DNA from: UBA993 sp964389365
GTDB taxonomy: Bacteria; Bacillota; Dethiobacteria; DTU022
Length of the DNA: 64,000 nucleotides
Assembly: GCA_964389365.1 (NCBI GenBank)
Contig: CAYMDO010000002.1
Location: 40,267 to 104,266, forward strand
Direction of reading: 5' to 3'
Position 1 is the stretch's first letter. Each line of letters opens with the position of its first letter. Below, piece by piece: positions 51,109 to 60,121 of this stretch. The notes beneath the pieces are model-generated. The model was not told where the DNA came from, ran no database searches, and saw nothing but the letters and a program-made list of their open reading frames with translations. Made by a program: the position numbers and the translations under genes.

Positions 51109-53160
51109 ATGATTCAAAAAATGGTGTTAACCGGAAGAAAGAATAAAAAAGGCTTAATCCAAACAGCCGTGGAAGCGGCCCTGATCCTGGTTGCAGTTTT
51201 TGCCCTGCTGACAGGCAGCCCAAGCGGTTTTGGCGTTGCCGCGGCAGAAGAGCTTTACCTGACCGTCCTCCATACCAATGATGAGCACGGATCGGTTATT
51301 CCCCATTCTCCGACCGTTGACTATCACCCGGTAAAAGAGAATCCCACCATGGGCGGTTATGCCCGGCTGGCTACGGCCGTGAAGCAGATCAGGGCTGAGA
51401 AAGATGCTTCCGGCGAGCCGGTCCTCCTGCTTTCCAGCGGCGATTTTTTCGGTGGTTCCCCGTACAGCTGGCTGATACCGCGCGGTTATGCCATGGATCT
51501 GGCTATCAAACAGCTGATCGGTTACGACGCTGTTACTGTTGGCAACCACGAATATGATTACGGCCCTGATATTCTGGCAAGCTACCTGATTGAAGCCGGT
51601 TACCCGGAAGCCCACAGTACAACCCACGTGCTCGCCTCGAATGCAGTTGTACCGGAGAACCATCCGCTGACGACAAAAGGCCTGTTCAGAAAGTCTGTGA
51701 TCCTGACCCTTGAAAACGGCCTCCGGGTCGGCCTTTTCGGCCTGATCGGCGAGAGGGCGGTATCATATACCGTTGCAAACGAGCCGGTTACCTTTGCCGA
51801 CCAGCAGGAAACAGCCCGGCTAATGGTTGACGAATTACGCAACCAGGGCGCCCAGCTGGTGATTGCGCTCAGCCATTCCGGTGTCGAGCACGGCGAAGAC
51901 CAGCTGCTAGCAATGGCCGTGCCCGGAATTGATGTGATCATCAGCGGCCACTGCCATACCGCACTGCATGACCCGATAATTGAAGGTTCAACTTACATAG
52001 TGCAAGCCGGAGAACTCTTGCGCTACCTCGGCCGGCTTGACCTGGCTTTCAACCCGGAGACCGGCGAGCTGCGGGTGCGCAATGAAGAAAATGAAGCTCC
52101 CTATCTGATCCCCCTGGATTACAAGCTCCCCCTAGATCCCGAAATCGGTGCTGTAATCGAAGAATATACAATTCATTTAAACGCCCTGATTGCTGAAAAA
52201 ACCGGCGGCCGTTTCACATCCGTGCTTGACAGTGCAGCGCTGGCCGCTTTTGAATTACCCAATACCCCGTATCTGCAGGAGACACCCATCGGTAACTTTA
52301 TAACCGATGCCATGCGCCTGGTAACGGAGGAGAAGACCGGCCGCCAGGTTGACTTTGCCCTGCAGGCCAACGGTTCAATCCGCGGCGGTATAAAACCGGG
52401 TACCATGCCGCATGCCTTTGGCCAGGTCTCAGTCTACGACTTAACCGAGCTGATCAGCTTAGGTGTCGGGCCTGACGGAGATGCCGGTTACCCGATAGTG
52501 GCCGCTTACCTGACCGGGGAGGAGATGCGCCGCGTGTTGGAAGTAGCAGCCCTTTTATCGGAAATGCTGGGCGACACTTTCTTCCTGCAATTTTCAGGGT
52601 TACGTTACGATTATAATCCAGGCAATGCCGTGCTCTTTACTGTTCCTGTCATAGACCAGCCGCTGCCCTCAACCATGATCTTTCCGGGCGGGGCTGTTCT
52701 CGGCGCAGAACGATATATCGGAGACGGATACCAGGTTGACGATGACAGCCTTTACGTACCGCTGGAACGCGGAGACGAAGCGCTTTACTGCCTGGTTACC
52801 GATACCTATATCCTTTCATTTTTGCCGATGGTGGGAGAAATGATGCCCCAGCTCGATCTTGTCATCAAAGACAGCGCGGGCAACCCGGTACCCGGTGATC
52901 AGCTTGACAGCCTGGTTGTTTACACAGACGGCCAGGAGCTGAAAGTATGGGCAACAGTCCTCGAATATGCTGCTTCGCAGGCCGTCGGACCTTCCGGCCT
53001 GCCGGAAATTGATGAATATTACGCTGCCACTGCCGGCAGGATTAACCAGGTCTGGTCAATGCCGTTGGTTATCTGGCCGCTGTTGATCCTTTTTGCTGTT
53101 GTTGCCCTGGTTGTTTTCCTGGTTTGCAGGAGGCGCAAGCGTAAAAAAGCTGCGGTATAA
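51109..53160 (+). CDS. Secreted 5'-nucleotidase/2',3'-cyclic phosphodiesterase family protein
   Basis: 683 residues. The N-terminal hydrophobic segment (about 20-45) acts as signal. The metallophosphatase domain follows with LHTNDEHGSV, SGDFFGGSP, GNHEYDYG and SGHCHTAL; the C-terminal 5'-nucleotidase domain (ETPIGNFITDAMR, LQANGSIRGGIK) runs to about 600. A helix (about 650-675) with a basic tail anchors it to the membrane. It likely hydrolyses nucleotides outside the cell. It is a single gene 87 bases after the XdhC-like gene. Confidence 0.92.
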   Translation: MIQKMVLTGRKNKKGLIQTAVEAALILVAVFALLTGSPSGFGVAAAEELYLTVLHTNDEHGSVIPHSPTVDYHPVKENPTMGGYARLATAVKQIRAEKDASGEPVLLLSSGDFFGGSPYSWLIPRGYAMDLAIKQLIGYDAVTVGNHEYDYGPDILASYLIEAGYPEAHSTTHVLASNAVVPENHPLTTKGLFRKSVILTLENGLRVGLFGLIGERAVSYTVANEPVTFADQQETARLMVDELRNQGAQLVIALSHSGVEHGEDQLLAMAVPGIDVIISGHCHTALHDPIIEGSTYIVQAGELLRYLGRLDLAFNPETGELRVRNEENEAPYLIPLDYKLPLDPEIGAVIEEYTIHLNALIAEKTGGRFTSVLDSAALAAFELPNTPYLQETPIGNFITDAMRLVTEEKTGRQVDFALQANGSIRGGIKPGTMPHAFGQVSVYDLTELISLGVGPDGDAGYPIVAAYLTGEEMRRVLEVAALLSEMLGDTFFLQFSGLRYDYNPGNAVLFTVPVIDQPLPSTMIFPGGAVLGAERYIGDGYQVDDDSLYVPLERGDEALYCLVTDTYILSFLPMVGEMMPQLDLVIKDSAGNPVPGDQLDSLVVYTDGQELKVWATVLEYAASQAVGPSGLPEIDEYYAATAGRINQVWSMPLVIWPLLILFAVVALVVFLVCRRRKRKKAAV

Positions 53161-53217
53161 ATTGATGAATGCGAAGTTTGCTTAATCGTGATCGACGCAG
53201 CAGGGGAAGGTGCGTTA

Positions 53218-54678
53218 TTGGATGCAGCAGAAAACATAAGATCTATCAAACCACTTAAATATAAAACGAAATTTGACCTAATGGATCGGGAGCAGGTCGG
53301 GCAAATTGATCAGGCATCCCGCTATATACTGGAGAAAATCGGGATCAGGATGCCTCTTCCTGCCGCGCTCGACCTGCTTGAATCAGCCGGTGCTAAAGCA
53401 GACCGGTCACGAAGCCTTGTTTTTATTCCCCCTGAACTGGTTGACAGGGCGCTAAAGAAAGCGCCGGCCCGCTTTAAGCTCTGTGCGCGCAACCCGGAAA
53501 ACGATCTTTTTCTGGACGGCACGCAGGGCTACCTGACCCTGGATGGCTGCGGTCTTCAGGTGATCGATTTGGAGAATGGCAGGCTGCGCAAGTCAACTTT
53601 GTCGGATCTGGAAAAAGCCACCATGGTTGCTGATTACTTGGACGAGATCGCTTTTCTCTGGCCGGTAATCAGCGCCCAGGACAAACCGAAGTCGCAGCAA
53701 CCCCTCTATGAGCTGGCTGCCCAACTTCAGTTTTCCGGCAAGCATGTACAGGCGATGACCGCAGTAAACAAAAACTCTGCCCTGGGCTCTGTCAGGATTG
53801 CCGAGGCGGTAGCCGGGAGCAGCGAAGCTTTGCGCCAAAGGCCCCTGCTATCTAATTTTCAGTGCAGCATCAGCCCCCTCGCTTATGATCCGGAAGGGCT
53901 CGAAGCCGCCATGGTCTTTGCCGACGCCGGTATACCTACCGGTTTTCTGACCATGCAGATCGGCTGCTCAACAGCCCCCGCCACATTGGCGGGCAGCCTC
54001 GCCCAGGCCAATGCGGAAGTGTTGGCCGGTATTGTATTGCTGCAGTGCTACCGGCCCGGTACCCCGACATTCTACGGCTCCTGCGCTACGGTTATGGAAT
54101 TGAAAACCGGGGCCGTTTGCAGTGGCGGCCCGGAAGATTTTATAATGCAGGCGCTTACTGCACAAATGGCGCGTTATTACGGGCTGCCTTCCAACGTCGG
54201 CACCTTTGCTACAGGGGCTAAAGCCTCCAACTGGCATGCCGGGGTGGAAAACGCCCTGTCGGGAGCAGTAAGCGCATTTGCCGGGGCCGATATGATGTGC
54301 GGGGCCGGGCTCCTGGCCGGGGCGGTTATATTTTCATTTGAGCAACTTCTCCTGGATTGTGAAGTTTATGAAATAATCCGCAGAACTGTCGGGGGCATTA
54401 CTGTCGATACTGAGGCTCTGGCCCTGGAAACCATAGCCGGGGTTGGACCGGGCAACCACTTTATGGCCGAACCGCATACCCTGGAACATATGCTTGAACT
54501 TTGGCAACCGGCATTGATTAACCGCAGCCCCTATGGCAAGTGGCAGGTTGAAGGTTGTCGCGAAGCTGGAGAAAATGCCCGGGAAAAAGCGCAGTGGATT
54601 TTAAAGAACCATCGGCCTCTTCCTCTCGCCGAAAACCTGAAAGAAGAAATTGATCAAATAATCGCGGCTTACCTTTAA
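53218..54678 (+). CDS. Trimethylamine methyltransferase (MttB) family corrinoid methyltransferase, non-pyrrolysine
   Basis: 486 residues from TTG 53218, seven bases after GGGGAAGG. The start SIKPLKYKTKFDLMDREQV and the segments EKIGIRMPLPAALDLLESAG, GYLTLDGCG and FYGSCATVMELKTGAV fit the MttB superfamily. The frame has no internal TAG, so it lacks pyrrolysine and belongs to the broader group (MtgB, MtpB, MtcB types) that demethylate glycine betaine, proline betaine or carnitine. No corrinoid protein is adjacent; one begins at 63.96 kb. Confidence 0.88.
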   Translation: MDAAENIRSIKPLKYKTKFDLMDREQVGQIDQASRYILEKIGIRMPLPAALDLLESAGAKADRSRSLVFIPPELVDRALKKAPARFKLCARNPENDLFLDGTQGYLTLDGCGLQVIDLENGRLRKSTLSDLEKATMVADYLDEIAFLWPVISAQDKPKSQQPLYELAAQLQFSGKHVQAMTAVNKNSALGSVRIAEAVAGSSEALRQRPLLSNFQCSISPLAYDPEGLEAAMVFADAGIPTGFLTMQIGCSTAPATLAGSLAQANAEVLAGIVLLQCYRPGTPTFYGSCATVMELKTGAVCSGGPEDFIMQALTAQMARYYGLPSNVGTFATGAKASNWHAGVENALSGAVSAFAGADMMCGAGLLAGAVIFSFEQLLLDCEVYEIIRRTVGGITVDTEALALETIAGVGPGNHFMAEPHTLEHMLELWQPALINRSPYGKWQVEGCREAGENAREKAQWILKNHRPLPLAENLKEEIDQIIAAYL

Positions 54679-54753
54679 TTATAATTGTGGCGCCGGCGAT
54701 AGACATTCCGGAATGGTTATGGTACCGTATATGCTACATACTGGGGAGCGGAG

Positions 54754-55629
54754 TTGAACAAGATGCAGAACATGGCCTGGCTTGACGGTGCTGTTGTGGA
54801 GTTATCCGCAGCGAAAGTACCGCTTGAAGACCGTGCCTACCTGTTGGGCGACGGAGTATATGAGGTTATCCGTTTTTATGATTGCTCTTTATTCTGCATG
54901 GATGCCCACCTTGACCGCCTGCAGGACAGCGCAAAGGCAATCAGGCTGACAGTGCCGTACCGGCGAGCGGAAATAACCGCTGCGGCTGCGGATCTAATAT
55001 TAAAAAGCGGCTTCGATAACGGTTATCTGTATATGCAGGTTACCAGGGGCAGCGCCAGGCGCGACCACCTGTTCCCGGAAGAGACCGCGCCATCGATGAT
55101 CATGTACGTGCGCGAAATGCCGCCGCTTACCCCATTGGAGCAGGTTAAACCGTTTCACCTGGTAACGCTGCCGGATGAACGCTGGCTTAACTGCCATATT
55201 AAATCCGTGAACCTGCTACCCAATCTGCTGGCTCGGCAGAAAGCTTTTGAATCAGGCGCAGCAGAAGCGATCCTTCACCGGCCGGGCGGGATCGTAACCG
55301 AAGGTACCCGTTCCAATGTTTTTGCAGTCGTGGATGAAACAGTCAGGACTCACCCGGCCACGAACCTGATATTGCCGGGCATCAGCCGCCGTGTTGTCCT
55401 TGATATTCTGGCTGAAAAAAGCATTCCCTGCCAGGAAGATGCCCTGACCCTGGAAGAGCTGCAAAAAGCCTCTGAGGTATGGGTAACTTCAACCACCATG
55501 GAGGTAAACCCGGTTCGCAGTATTGATTCTCTCGTTTTGCCCTTACCGGTGCCCGGGCCGGTCTGCCTGGCCCTGATGAAAGATTTCCGCATCCGGATTG
55601 CCGCAAGCTGTAACCGGAAAAAACAGTAA
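54754..55629 (+). CDS. Class IV aminotransferase (D-amino acid/branched-chain type)
   Basis: 291 residues, PLP enzyme. VPLEDRAYLLGDGVYEVIRFY, the catalytic Lys in CHIKSVNLLPN, and VTEGTRSNVFAV are family signatures; they lean toward D-amino acid aminotransferase. The start is TTG 54754 behind GGGGAG; ATG 54763 is an alternative. It lies 75 bases after the MttB-type gene with no visible terminator, so co-transcription is possible. Confidence 0.9.
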   Translation: MNKMQNMAWLDGAVVELSAAKVPLEDRAYLLGDGVYEVIRFYDCSLFCMDAHLDRLQDSAKAIRLTVPYRRAEITAAAADLILKSGFDNGYLYMQVTRGSARRDHLFPEETAPSMIMYVREMPPLTPLEQVKPFHLVTLPDERWLNCHIKSVNLLPNLLARQKAFESGAAEAILHRPGGIVTEGTRSNVFAVVDETVRTHPATNLILPGISRRVVLDILAEKSIPCQEDALTLEELQKASEVWVTSTTMEVNPVRSIDSLVLPLPVPGPVCLALMKDFRIRIAASCNRKKQ

Positions 55630-55634
55630 ATCGA

Positions 55635-55656
55635 GGAGCAGGTGAAAACCTGCTCC
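55635..55656 (+). terminator. Hairpin after the aminotransferase gene
   Basis: GGAGCAGG pairs with CCTGCTCC around a 6-base loop. It is followed by TTCC, not a full T run; a weak terminator or a leader hairpin of the next gene. Confidence 0.5.
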
Positions 55657-55687
55657 TTCCGGTTAGATCCAGAAAGGATGTTGGCAT

Positions 55688-56401
55688 ATGCAGCTTAAAT
55701 TACTTTGGGATCTGCAGGAAATTGACCTGGCTATCCGCGGGATCAGCGAGGAGATCGAAATGGCGCCGTTAAAAAGCGGGGTACAGGAAAAAGCAGAAGC
55801 CCTGGAATTGTTAAAAAACGAGCGAAACAGCAGCGACACACAGCTTAAAGCAGATCAGAAAGCTATGCGTGAGCTGGAGATGAAAATCCAGAAAACTATT
55901 GATACGCGCAAAGAACTTTACGAAAGCATGTATGGCGGGAAAAACATAAATGTCAAAGAGTTGGAACAGCAGCAGCGCAGGCTGGATCAGCTGGATTCTG
56001 AAAGGAAGAAACTTGAAGATTCGATTATATACCTGCTGGAATCCGTTGAGATACAGGAAGCGCAGCTGGCCAGTTTAGATGAACTTGTGATGCGCGATGA
56101 AAGCGAGCTGAAAAAGGCGGAATCGGACCTGGCAGCAAACCTTGATCTTATGTCAGGCAAACAGGCAGAGCTTGAAGGTAGCCGCGCAGAAAAAGCAGGC
56201 GAGATCGATCCAAAACTGCTGGATAAGTACCGCCTTCTGGCCGAAAAACACCTGGGCCGACCGCTGGCCAGGGTAGATAACGATATCTGCGGCGGCTGCC
56301 GTGTTTTCATATCCGGAGCGCTGCGCGGTCACCTTTACAATCCGGTGGCGATGGTGTATTGTGAAAACTGCGGGCGTTTGCTGGTTGTTATTGAAGACTA
56401 A
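55688..56401 (+). CDS. Coiled-coil protein with C-terminal zinc ribbon
   Basis: 237 residues. From about 10 to 170 it is a long coiled coil rich in Glu, Leu and Lys; the C-terminus has a C4 zinc ribbon (CGGCRVFISG and YCENCGRLL). This is the CT398/C4-type zinc-ribbon family, often annotated as possible nucleic-acid-binding protein. It was once linked to flagellar or RpoN contexts in other bacteria. The ATG is preceded by AAAGGATG. Confidence 0.85.
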   Translation: MQLKLLWDLQEIDLAIRGISEEIEMAPLKSGVQEKAEALELLKNERNSSDTQLKADQKAMRELEMKIQKTIDTRKELYESMYGGKNINVKELEQQQRRLDQLDSERKKLEDSIIYLLESVEIQEAQLASLDELVMRDESELKKAESDLAANLDLMSGKQAELEGSRAEKAGEIDPKLLDKYRLLAEKHLGRPLARVDNDICGGCRVFISGALRGHLYNPVAMVYCENCGRLLVVIED

Positions 56402-56452
56402 CCGTTAAGCCCCCGATCATTGCGTAGCATAAGAGATCCGGAGGAATGCGTT

Positions 56453-57256
56453 TTGGCAAAAAGCAAACCCAGGGCAAGAGACTTGAAAAAAGAACGCTGG
56501 GCCGGTATTATTGCCGGAATATTGGCGCTTGCAATGTTAGTGTCATTGGTCGGAGTGTATATTTCCGGAGCGCTGACGGGCGATCAACAAACTGCTTTTC
56601 CGGAGCAGCAAACCGAACAGCAGCCGGAAGATTTTCTTGCTTATTATCAACAGCAAATTGACAGTTTAGAGCGTTATTTAAAAGATAACGAACCGACAGA
56701 GGCAGTGCTGCTCGAACTGGCCGATAATTACCGTAACCTGGTTTACATCAGGGAGATGTTTTTCGATGATCAGGAAGAACTTGAACAGGCAGAAGGCAAT
56801 CTTGCCGCAGTCTACAGAACCCTGGTTGATCTGGATCAGGAAAATCCCAGGTACCGCCTGGAGCTGATCAATTTCCAGCTGGGCAGCGATCAGGACGAAC
56901 CGGCAGCAGGGCAAATTGCTGTCCTGCTCGGCCAGCTTCACGAACAACCTGACCCGCTGTATCATCTTTCGCTCATCGGCCTGCTCAACTCGACCAGAGA
57001 GACCAAACCGGATCTGGGAATAATAGCAGATGATGAGATTCAGTGGTTGCAGGCTTATTTTACCAAAATGCAGCAAGCCGGGTCCCTCAGCGGTCAGGAC
57101 CGTTTTTACTACGCTGTTCTGTTGGGTGAGTACCTGGATCAGCAGGAAACAGCAGATGAACTGTTGGCTTTGATCCTGGAGCAGGAAGACGAAGAAAGCA
57201 AAGTTTACCAGGATGCGCTGAAGTACAGGGAGCGCCTGCAGCCCGCTGGGCAGTAA
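56453..57256 (+). CDS. Membrane-anchored protein with helical repeat-like periplasmic domain
   Basis: 267 residues from TTG 56453, seven bases after CGGAGGAA. A basic N-terminus and one helix (about 18-40) lead to a Gln/Glu-rich linker and an all-helical region with TPR-like spacing (LLELADNYRNLVYIREMF, AEGNLAAVYRTLVDLDQENP). No enzyme motif was found. It lies 32 bases before tatC, so it may be in that operon. Confidence 0.75.
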   Translation: MAKSKPRARDLKKERWAGIIAGILALAMLVSLVGVYISGALTGDQQTAFPEQQTEQQPEDFLAYYQQQIDSLERYLKDNEPTEAVLLELADNYRNLVYIREMFFDDQEELEQAEGNLAAVYRTLVDLDQENPRYRLELINFQLGSDQDEPAAGQIAVLLGQLHEQPDPLYHLSLIGLLNSTRETKPDLGIIADDEIQWLQAYFTKMQQAGSLSGQDRFYYAVLLGEYLDQQETADELLALILEQEDEESKVYQDALKYRERLQPAGQ

Positions 57257-57288
57257 GCTCAGAGTACCCGGTGGAGGTAATGGCTTAG

Positions 57289-58068
57289 TTGCCTATGGAT
57301 AGAAACAGGCTAATCAATTTTTTTGAAGAATTGCGTAAACGCCTCATCATTATGATCGTTCTGGTTTTTATTTTTGCGATTGTCAGTTTTAATTTTAGCG
57401 ATCAGGTCAGGCAGTTATTGCTTCTCCCCGGAAAATCAAGCTACTTTGGCCTGGAGGCCAGAGGCATTGATTTACAGCTGATCTTTTTGACCCCTGCTGA
57501 GGCGCTGATGGCCAACCTGAAGCTGGCTTTTATTACCAGCGCTATAGTTACCATGCCGATTTTGCTCTACCAGCTGGTTGTGCTGATTACTGCGGCAGCC
57601 GGGATGGCCAGGCGCTCTGCCTTCGTTTTGGCCATTGTGATGTACTTGCTTTTTGTTATCGGGTTTTCATTCGCTTATTTTGTGGCGCTTCCTTTTGCCC
57701 TGAATTTTTTTATCGGATTTGCCGCTGCCGATCTGGTGCCCAATTTTAGTTTTGCCCGTTATATTTCTTTTACCACCTCTTTTCTCTTATCGTTTGGCCT
57801 TGTTTTTCAAATGCCTGTTGTGTTCTGGTTCTTAGGCAGTATCGGCCTGGTCAGCACTGTATTCCTGCGGCGCAACAGGAAATACGCACTTCTAATTGTC
57901 ACTATAATATCTGCTATCCTTACCCCGCCGGATATTTTTTCGCAGGTGCTGATGGCCATTCCCCTGATGTTCCTCTACGAGCTTGGAATATTTATGGTTT
58001 TTCTGGCCCGGCGCAAGAATAAGCCCGGCCCGGAAACAGAACCTGAAGCTGATCGGTCAGGCGTTTGA
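57289..58068 (+). CDS. tatC: Sec-independent protein translocase TatC
   Basis: 259 residues, six helices. The signal-peptide-recognition segments are FFEELRKRLI at the N-terminus and the periplasmic LTPAEALMANLKLAF; SAILTPPDIFSQVLMAIPL is the conserved final block. The start is TTG 57289 (GGAGGT ten bases upstream); ATG 57295 is possible. No tatA gene lies next to it, so the pore subunit must be elsewhere. The upstream helical membrane protein could be a partner (inference). Confidence 0.92.
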   Translation: MPMDRNRLINFFEELRKRLIIMIVLVFIFAIVSFNFSDQVRQLLLLPGKSSYFGLEARGIDLQLIFLTPAEALMANLKLAFITSAIVTMPILLYQLVVLITAAAGMARRSAFVLAIVMYLLFVIGFSFAYFVALPFALNFFIGFAAADLVPNFSFARYISFTTSFLLSFGLVFQMPVVFWFLGSIGLVSTVFLRRNRKYALLIVTIISAILTPPDIFSQVLMAIPLMFLYELGIFMVFLARRKNKPGPETEPEADRSGV

Positions 58069-58191
58069 TACCGCGGTATCCGGCATTTAAATCATAAGCT
58101 CCCGGAACAAGCATTGCCTATTTCCTTTATGAAGAGATTGTTAATGTTTTTGCCGAAATGAGAAATGAAAATTTGAAAGGCAGAGGTATAT

Positions 58192-59511
58192 ATGCGATTA
58201 GCCGGAAATGGAGAATACCGGGGAGAAACCCGCCATAAAAAACCGCATGGTCAGGGTCAGGTTACCTGGCCTGATGGCAGCCGGTATAGTGGAAGCTGGG
58301 AGAATGGGTTTTTTCACGGCGAAGGTGTATTTACCTGGAACAACGGAGACAAATATGAGGGCAGCTGGGAAGAGGACCTGATGCACGGGCAGGGCACATA
58401 CTGCTTTGCCGATGGTCGCAGATATACCGGCGCCTGGCGCGAAGACCAGATGCATGGGCTGGGTGCCTACAACTGGCTAGGTGGGGAAAGGTACGAAGGC
58501 TATTTCAAGTATGGCTTATACGACGGACGAGGCGTGTACCATTGGCCTGACGGCCGGATTTACAAAGGGCGTTGGAAGAAATCACAGCGCAGCGGACAGG
58601 GTTACATGATCTGGCCTGATGGCAGGACATACAGCGGCCAATGGGAAAATGATCGGAAGCAGGGCGAAGGAACACAAATCTGGCCTGACGGCGGTAAATA
58701 TGTCGGCCAGTGGCTTGAAAACAGGATGGATGGCCGGGGCATTTTTTATTTTGCCGACGGCTCGCGCTTCGAAGGGTTGTTTGTTGATGGCAGTTTCACA
58801 GCTAAAGGGGTTTTTTTCTTTCCCGATGGTTCCAAATACAGAGGCCCGCTGCGGGAGGGAATGCCGCACGGCAGAGGCCAGGCTGTTTATGCCGATGGCC
58901 GTGTTCTGAGCTCTATGTTTGAAGAAGGGAGCCTCTCTGGCGCCGGGCAGCTTCTTTATCCCGATGGTGCATCTTATCAGGGCGAGTTTAAATCTAACCT
59001 GCCGCATGGGGAAGGCCTGCTTAATTTTGCTGACGGCTCTAGCTTTGAAGGGGTTTTTATCAAAGGTTTGGCAACTGAAAACGGCCGCTATTTGCCGGCA
59101 GACGGTTCTTCCTACACAGGAGAGCTGCATCATGGTTTGCCACATGGTATAGGTTGCCTCAGGAGAAGTGATGGTACTTTAATCGAGGGCCGCTGGCACG
59201 AAGGCTCACTGACCGGTTACGCCCGGATTACCTTTAAACCGTTGGGCAGCTATGAGGGAGAACAGGCCGGCGGAACTTTCAATGGTTGGGGGCGGCGGGT
59301 TTGGGCATCCGGTTTCAGCTATAGTGGTCGCTGGAAAAAGGGGAAACGTCATGGTTTTGGAAACCTGGCCGGCCCTGCAGGGGAACTTTTCAGCGGTGGC
59401 TGGTTAAATGATCGCCGCCACGGCCGGGCCGTTATCCAGGGCCCCGGCAGGCAGCCCCGAAGTGGGTTCTGGGTTTTCGGGTTGGGGCCATTTTGGCTGA
59501 AAGAGCACTGA
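58192..59511 (+). CDS. MORN-repeat protein with about 18 tandem repeats
   Basis: 439 residues made almost wholly of 23-residue MORN repeats (YxGxWxxGxxHGxGxxxWPDGxx). I count about 18, regular in the first eight and more divergent after that. There is no signal peptide or transmembrane helix, so it is cytoplasmic. MORN arrays form elongated beta structures that bind lipids or proteins; most characterised ones are eukaryotic. The ATG follows GGCAGAGG. A basic end (GSGFWVFG-like) closes the array. The function is unknown. Confidence 0.9.
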   Translation: MRLAGNGEYRGETRHKKPHGQGQVTWPDGSRYSGSWENGFFHGEGVFTWNNGDKYEGSWEEDLMHGQGTYCFADGRRYTGAWREDQMHGLGAYNWLGGERYEGYFKYGLYDGRGVYHWPDGRIYKGRWKKSQRSGQGYMIWPDGRTYSGQWENDRKQGEGTQIWPDGGKYVGQWLENRMDGRGIFYFADGSRFEGLFVDGSFTAKGVFFFPDGSKYRGPLREGMPHGRGQAVYADGRVLSSMFEEGSLSGAGQLLYPDGASYQGEFKSNLPHGEGLLNFADGSSFEGVFIKGLATENGRYLPADGSSYTGELHHGLPHGIGCLRRSDGTLIEGRWHEGSLTGYARITFKPLGSYEGEQAGGTFNGWGRRVWASGFSYSGRWKKGKRHGFGNLAGPAGELFSGGWLNDRRHGRAVIQGPGRQPRSGFWVFGLGPFWLKEH

Positions 59512-59571
59512 CTTGACGTTCGTGACCGGTTGCTTGCGGTATTAAACGGGAAAGAGAAGGAGGCAGCTGCA

Positions 59572-60060
59572 ATGATAGCTGAAAATGAACAAAAACTGTA
59601 TGACCTTTTTGAAAAAATTGATATAAGTTTCACACGCCACGAACATCCTCCGGTTTATACGGTAGTAGAGGCAAAGCAATATTGGCAGGGGATCGAAGGG
59701 GCTCATGCTAAGAACCTGTTTTTGAGAAACAACAAGGGCAGCCAGCACTACCTGGTGGTGCTCGAAGAATCAAAGACTGCTGATTTGACGGGCCTTTCCA
59801 TGAAGCTTGCGTCCGGCAAGCTTAGTTTTGCATCCGAGCGGCGGCTGATGGATTACCTGGGCCTTGAAACAGGGGCGGTATCGCCGCTTGGCTTGGTTAA
59901 CGACACTCAAAAGACCGTTAAAGTTGTGGTTGACCGTGATTTGGCCAAAGCAGGACTGGTTAACTTTCATCCCAATGTTAATACGGCAACGATCACGATT
60001 TCCTATAATGACTTTGTAAAATTCTTAAATCACTGCGGCAACGAAGTTTTTTATGTTTAG
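59572..60060 (+). CDS. Aminoacyl-tRNA deacylase (ProX/YbaK family)
   Basis: 162 residues of the YbaK fold. FTRHEHPPVYTVVEAKQYW, the catalytic Lys region AKNLFLRNNKG, and AVSPLGLVNDTQKTVKVVVD, with a final FHPNVNTATITISYNDFVKF, match prolyl-tRNA editing enzymes that clear Ala-tRNAPro. ATG 59572 follows AAGGAGG by eight bases. It stands alone between the MORN gene and the sigma-54 regulator. Confidence 0.9.
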   Translation: MIAENEQKLYDLFEKIDISFTRHEHPPVYTVVEAKQYWQGIEGAHAKNLFLRNNKGSQHYLVVLEESKTADLTGLSMKLASGKLSFASERRLMDYLGLETGAVSPLGLVNDTQKTVKVVVDRDLAKAGLVNFHPNVNTATITISYNDFVKFLNHCGNEVFYV

Positions 60061-60121
60061 CTTCTTTCAACAGGCCTTGTAAGCGCCTTCAATTCCAGCT
60101 TTCCCAGGAGAGGAGCAGGCT

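Noticed and set aside
53218..54678. Pyrrolysine-containing trimethylamine methyltransferase
   Set aside because: The frame is full length with no internal TAG, so pyrrolysine is not encoded.
58582..59145. A 187-codon reverse frame with repeat-like residues
   Set aside because: It mirrors the MORN-repeat DNA on the other strand; its repetition comes from the real gene.
58192..59511. Tandem DNA repeats that could suggest a CRISPR or satellite array
   Set aside because: The 69-base periodicity encodes 23-residue MORN units, and the units differ in sequence; there are no spacers or cas genes.
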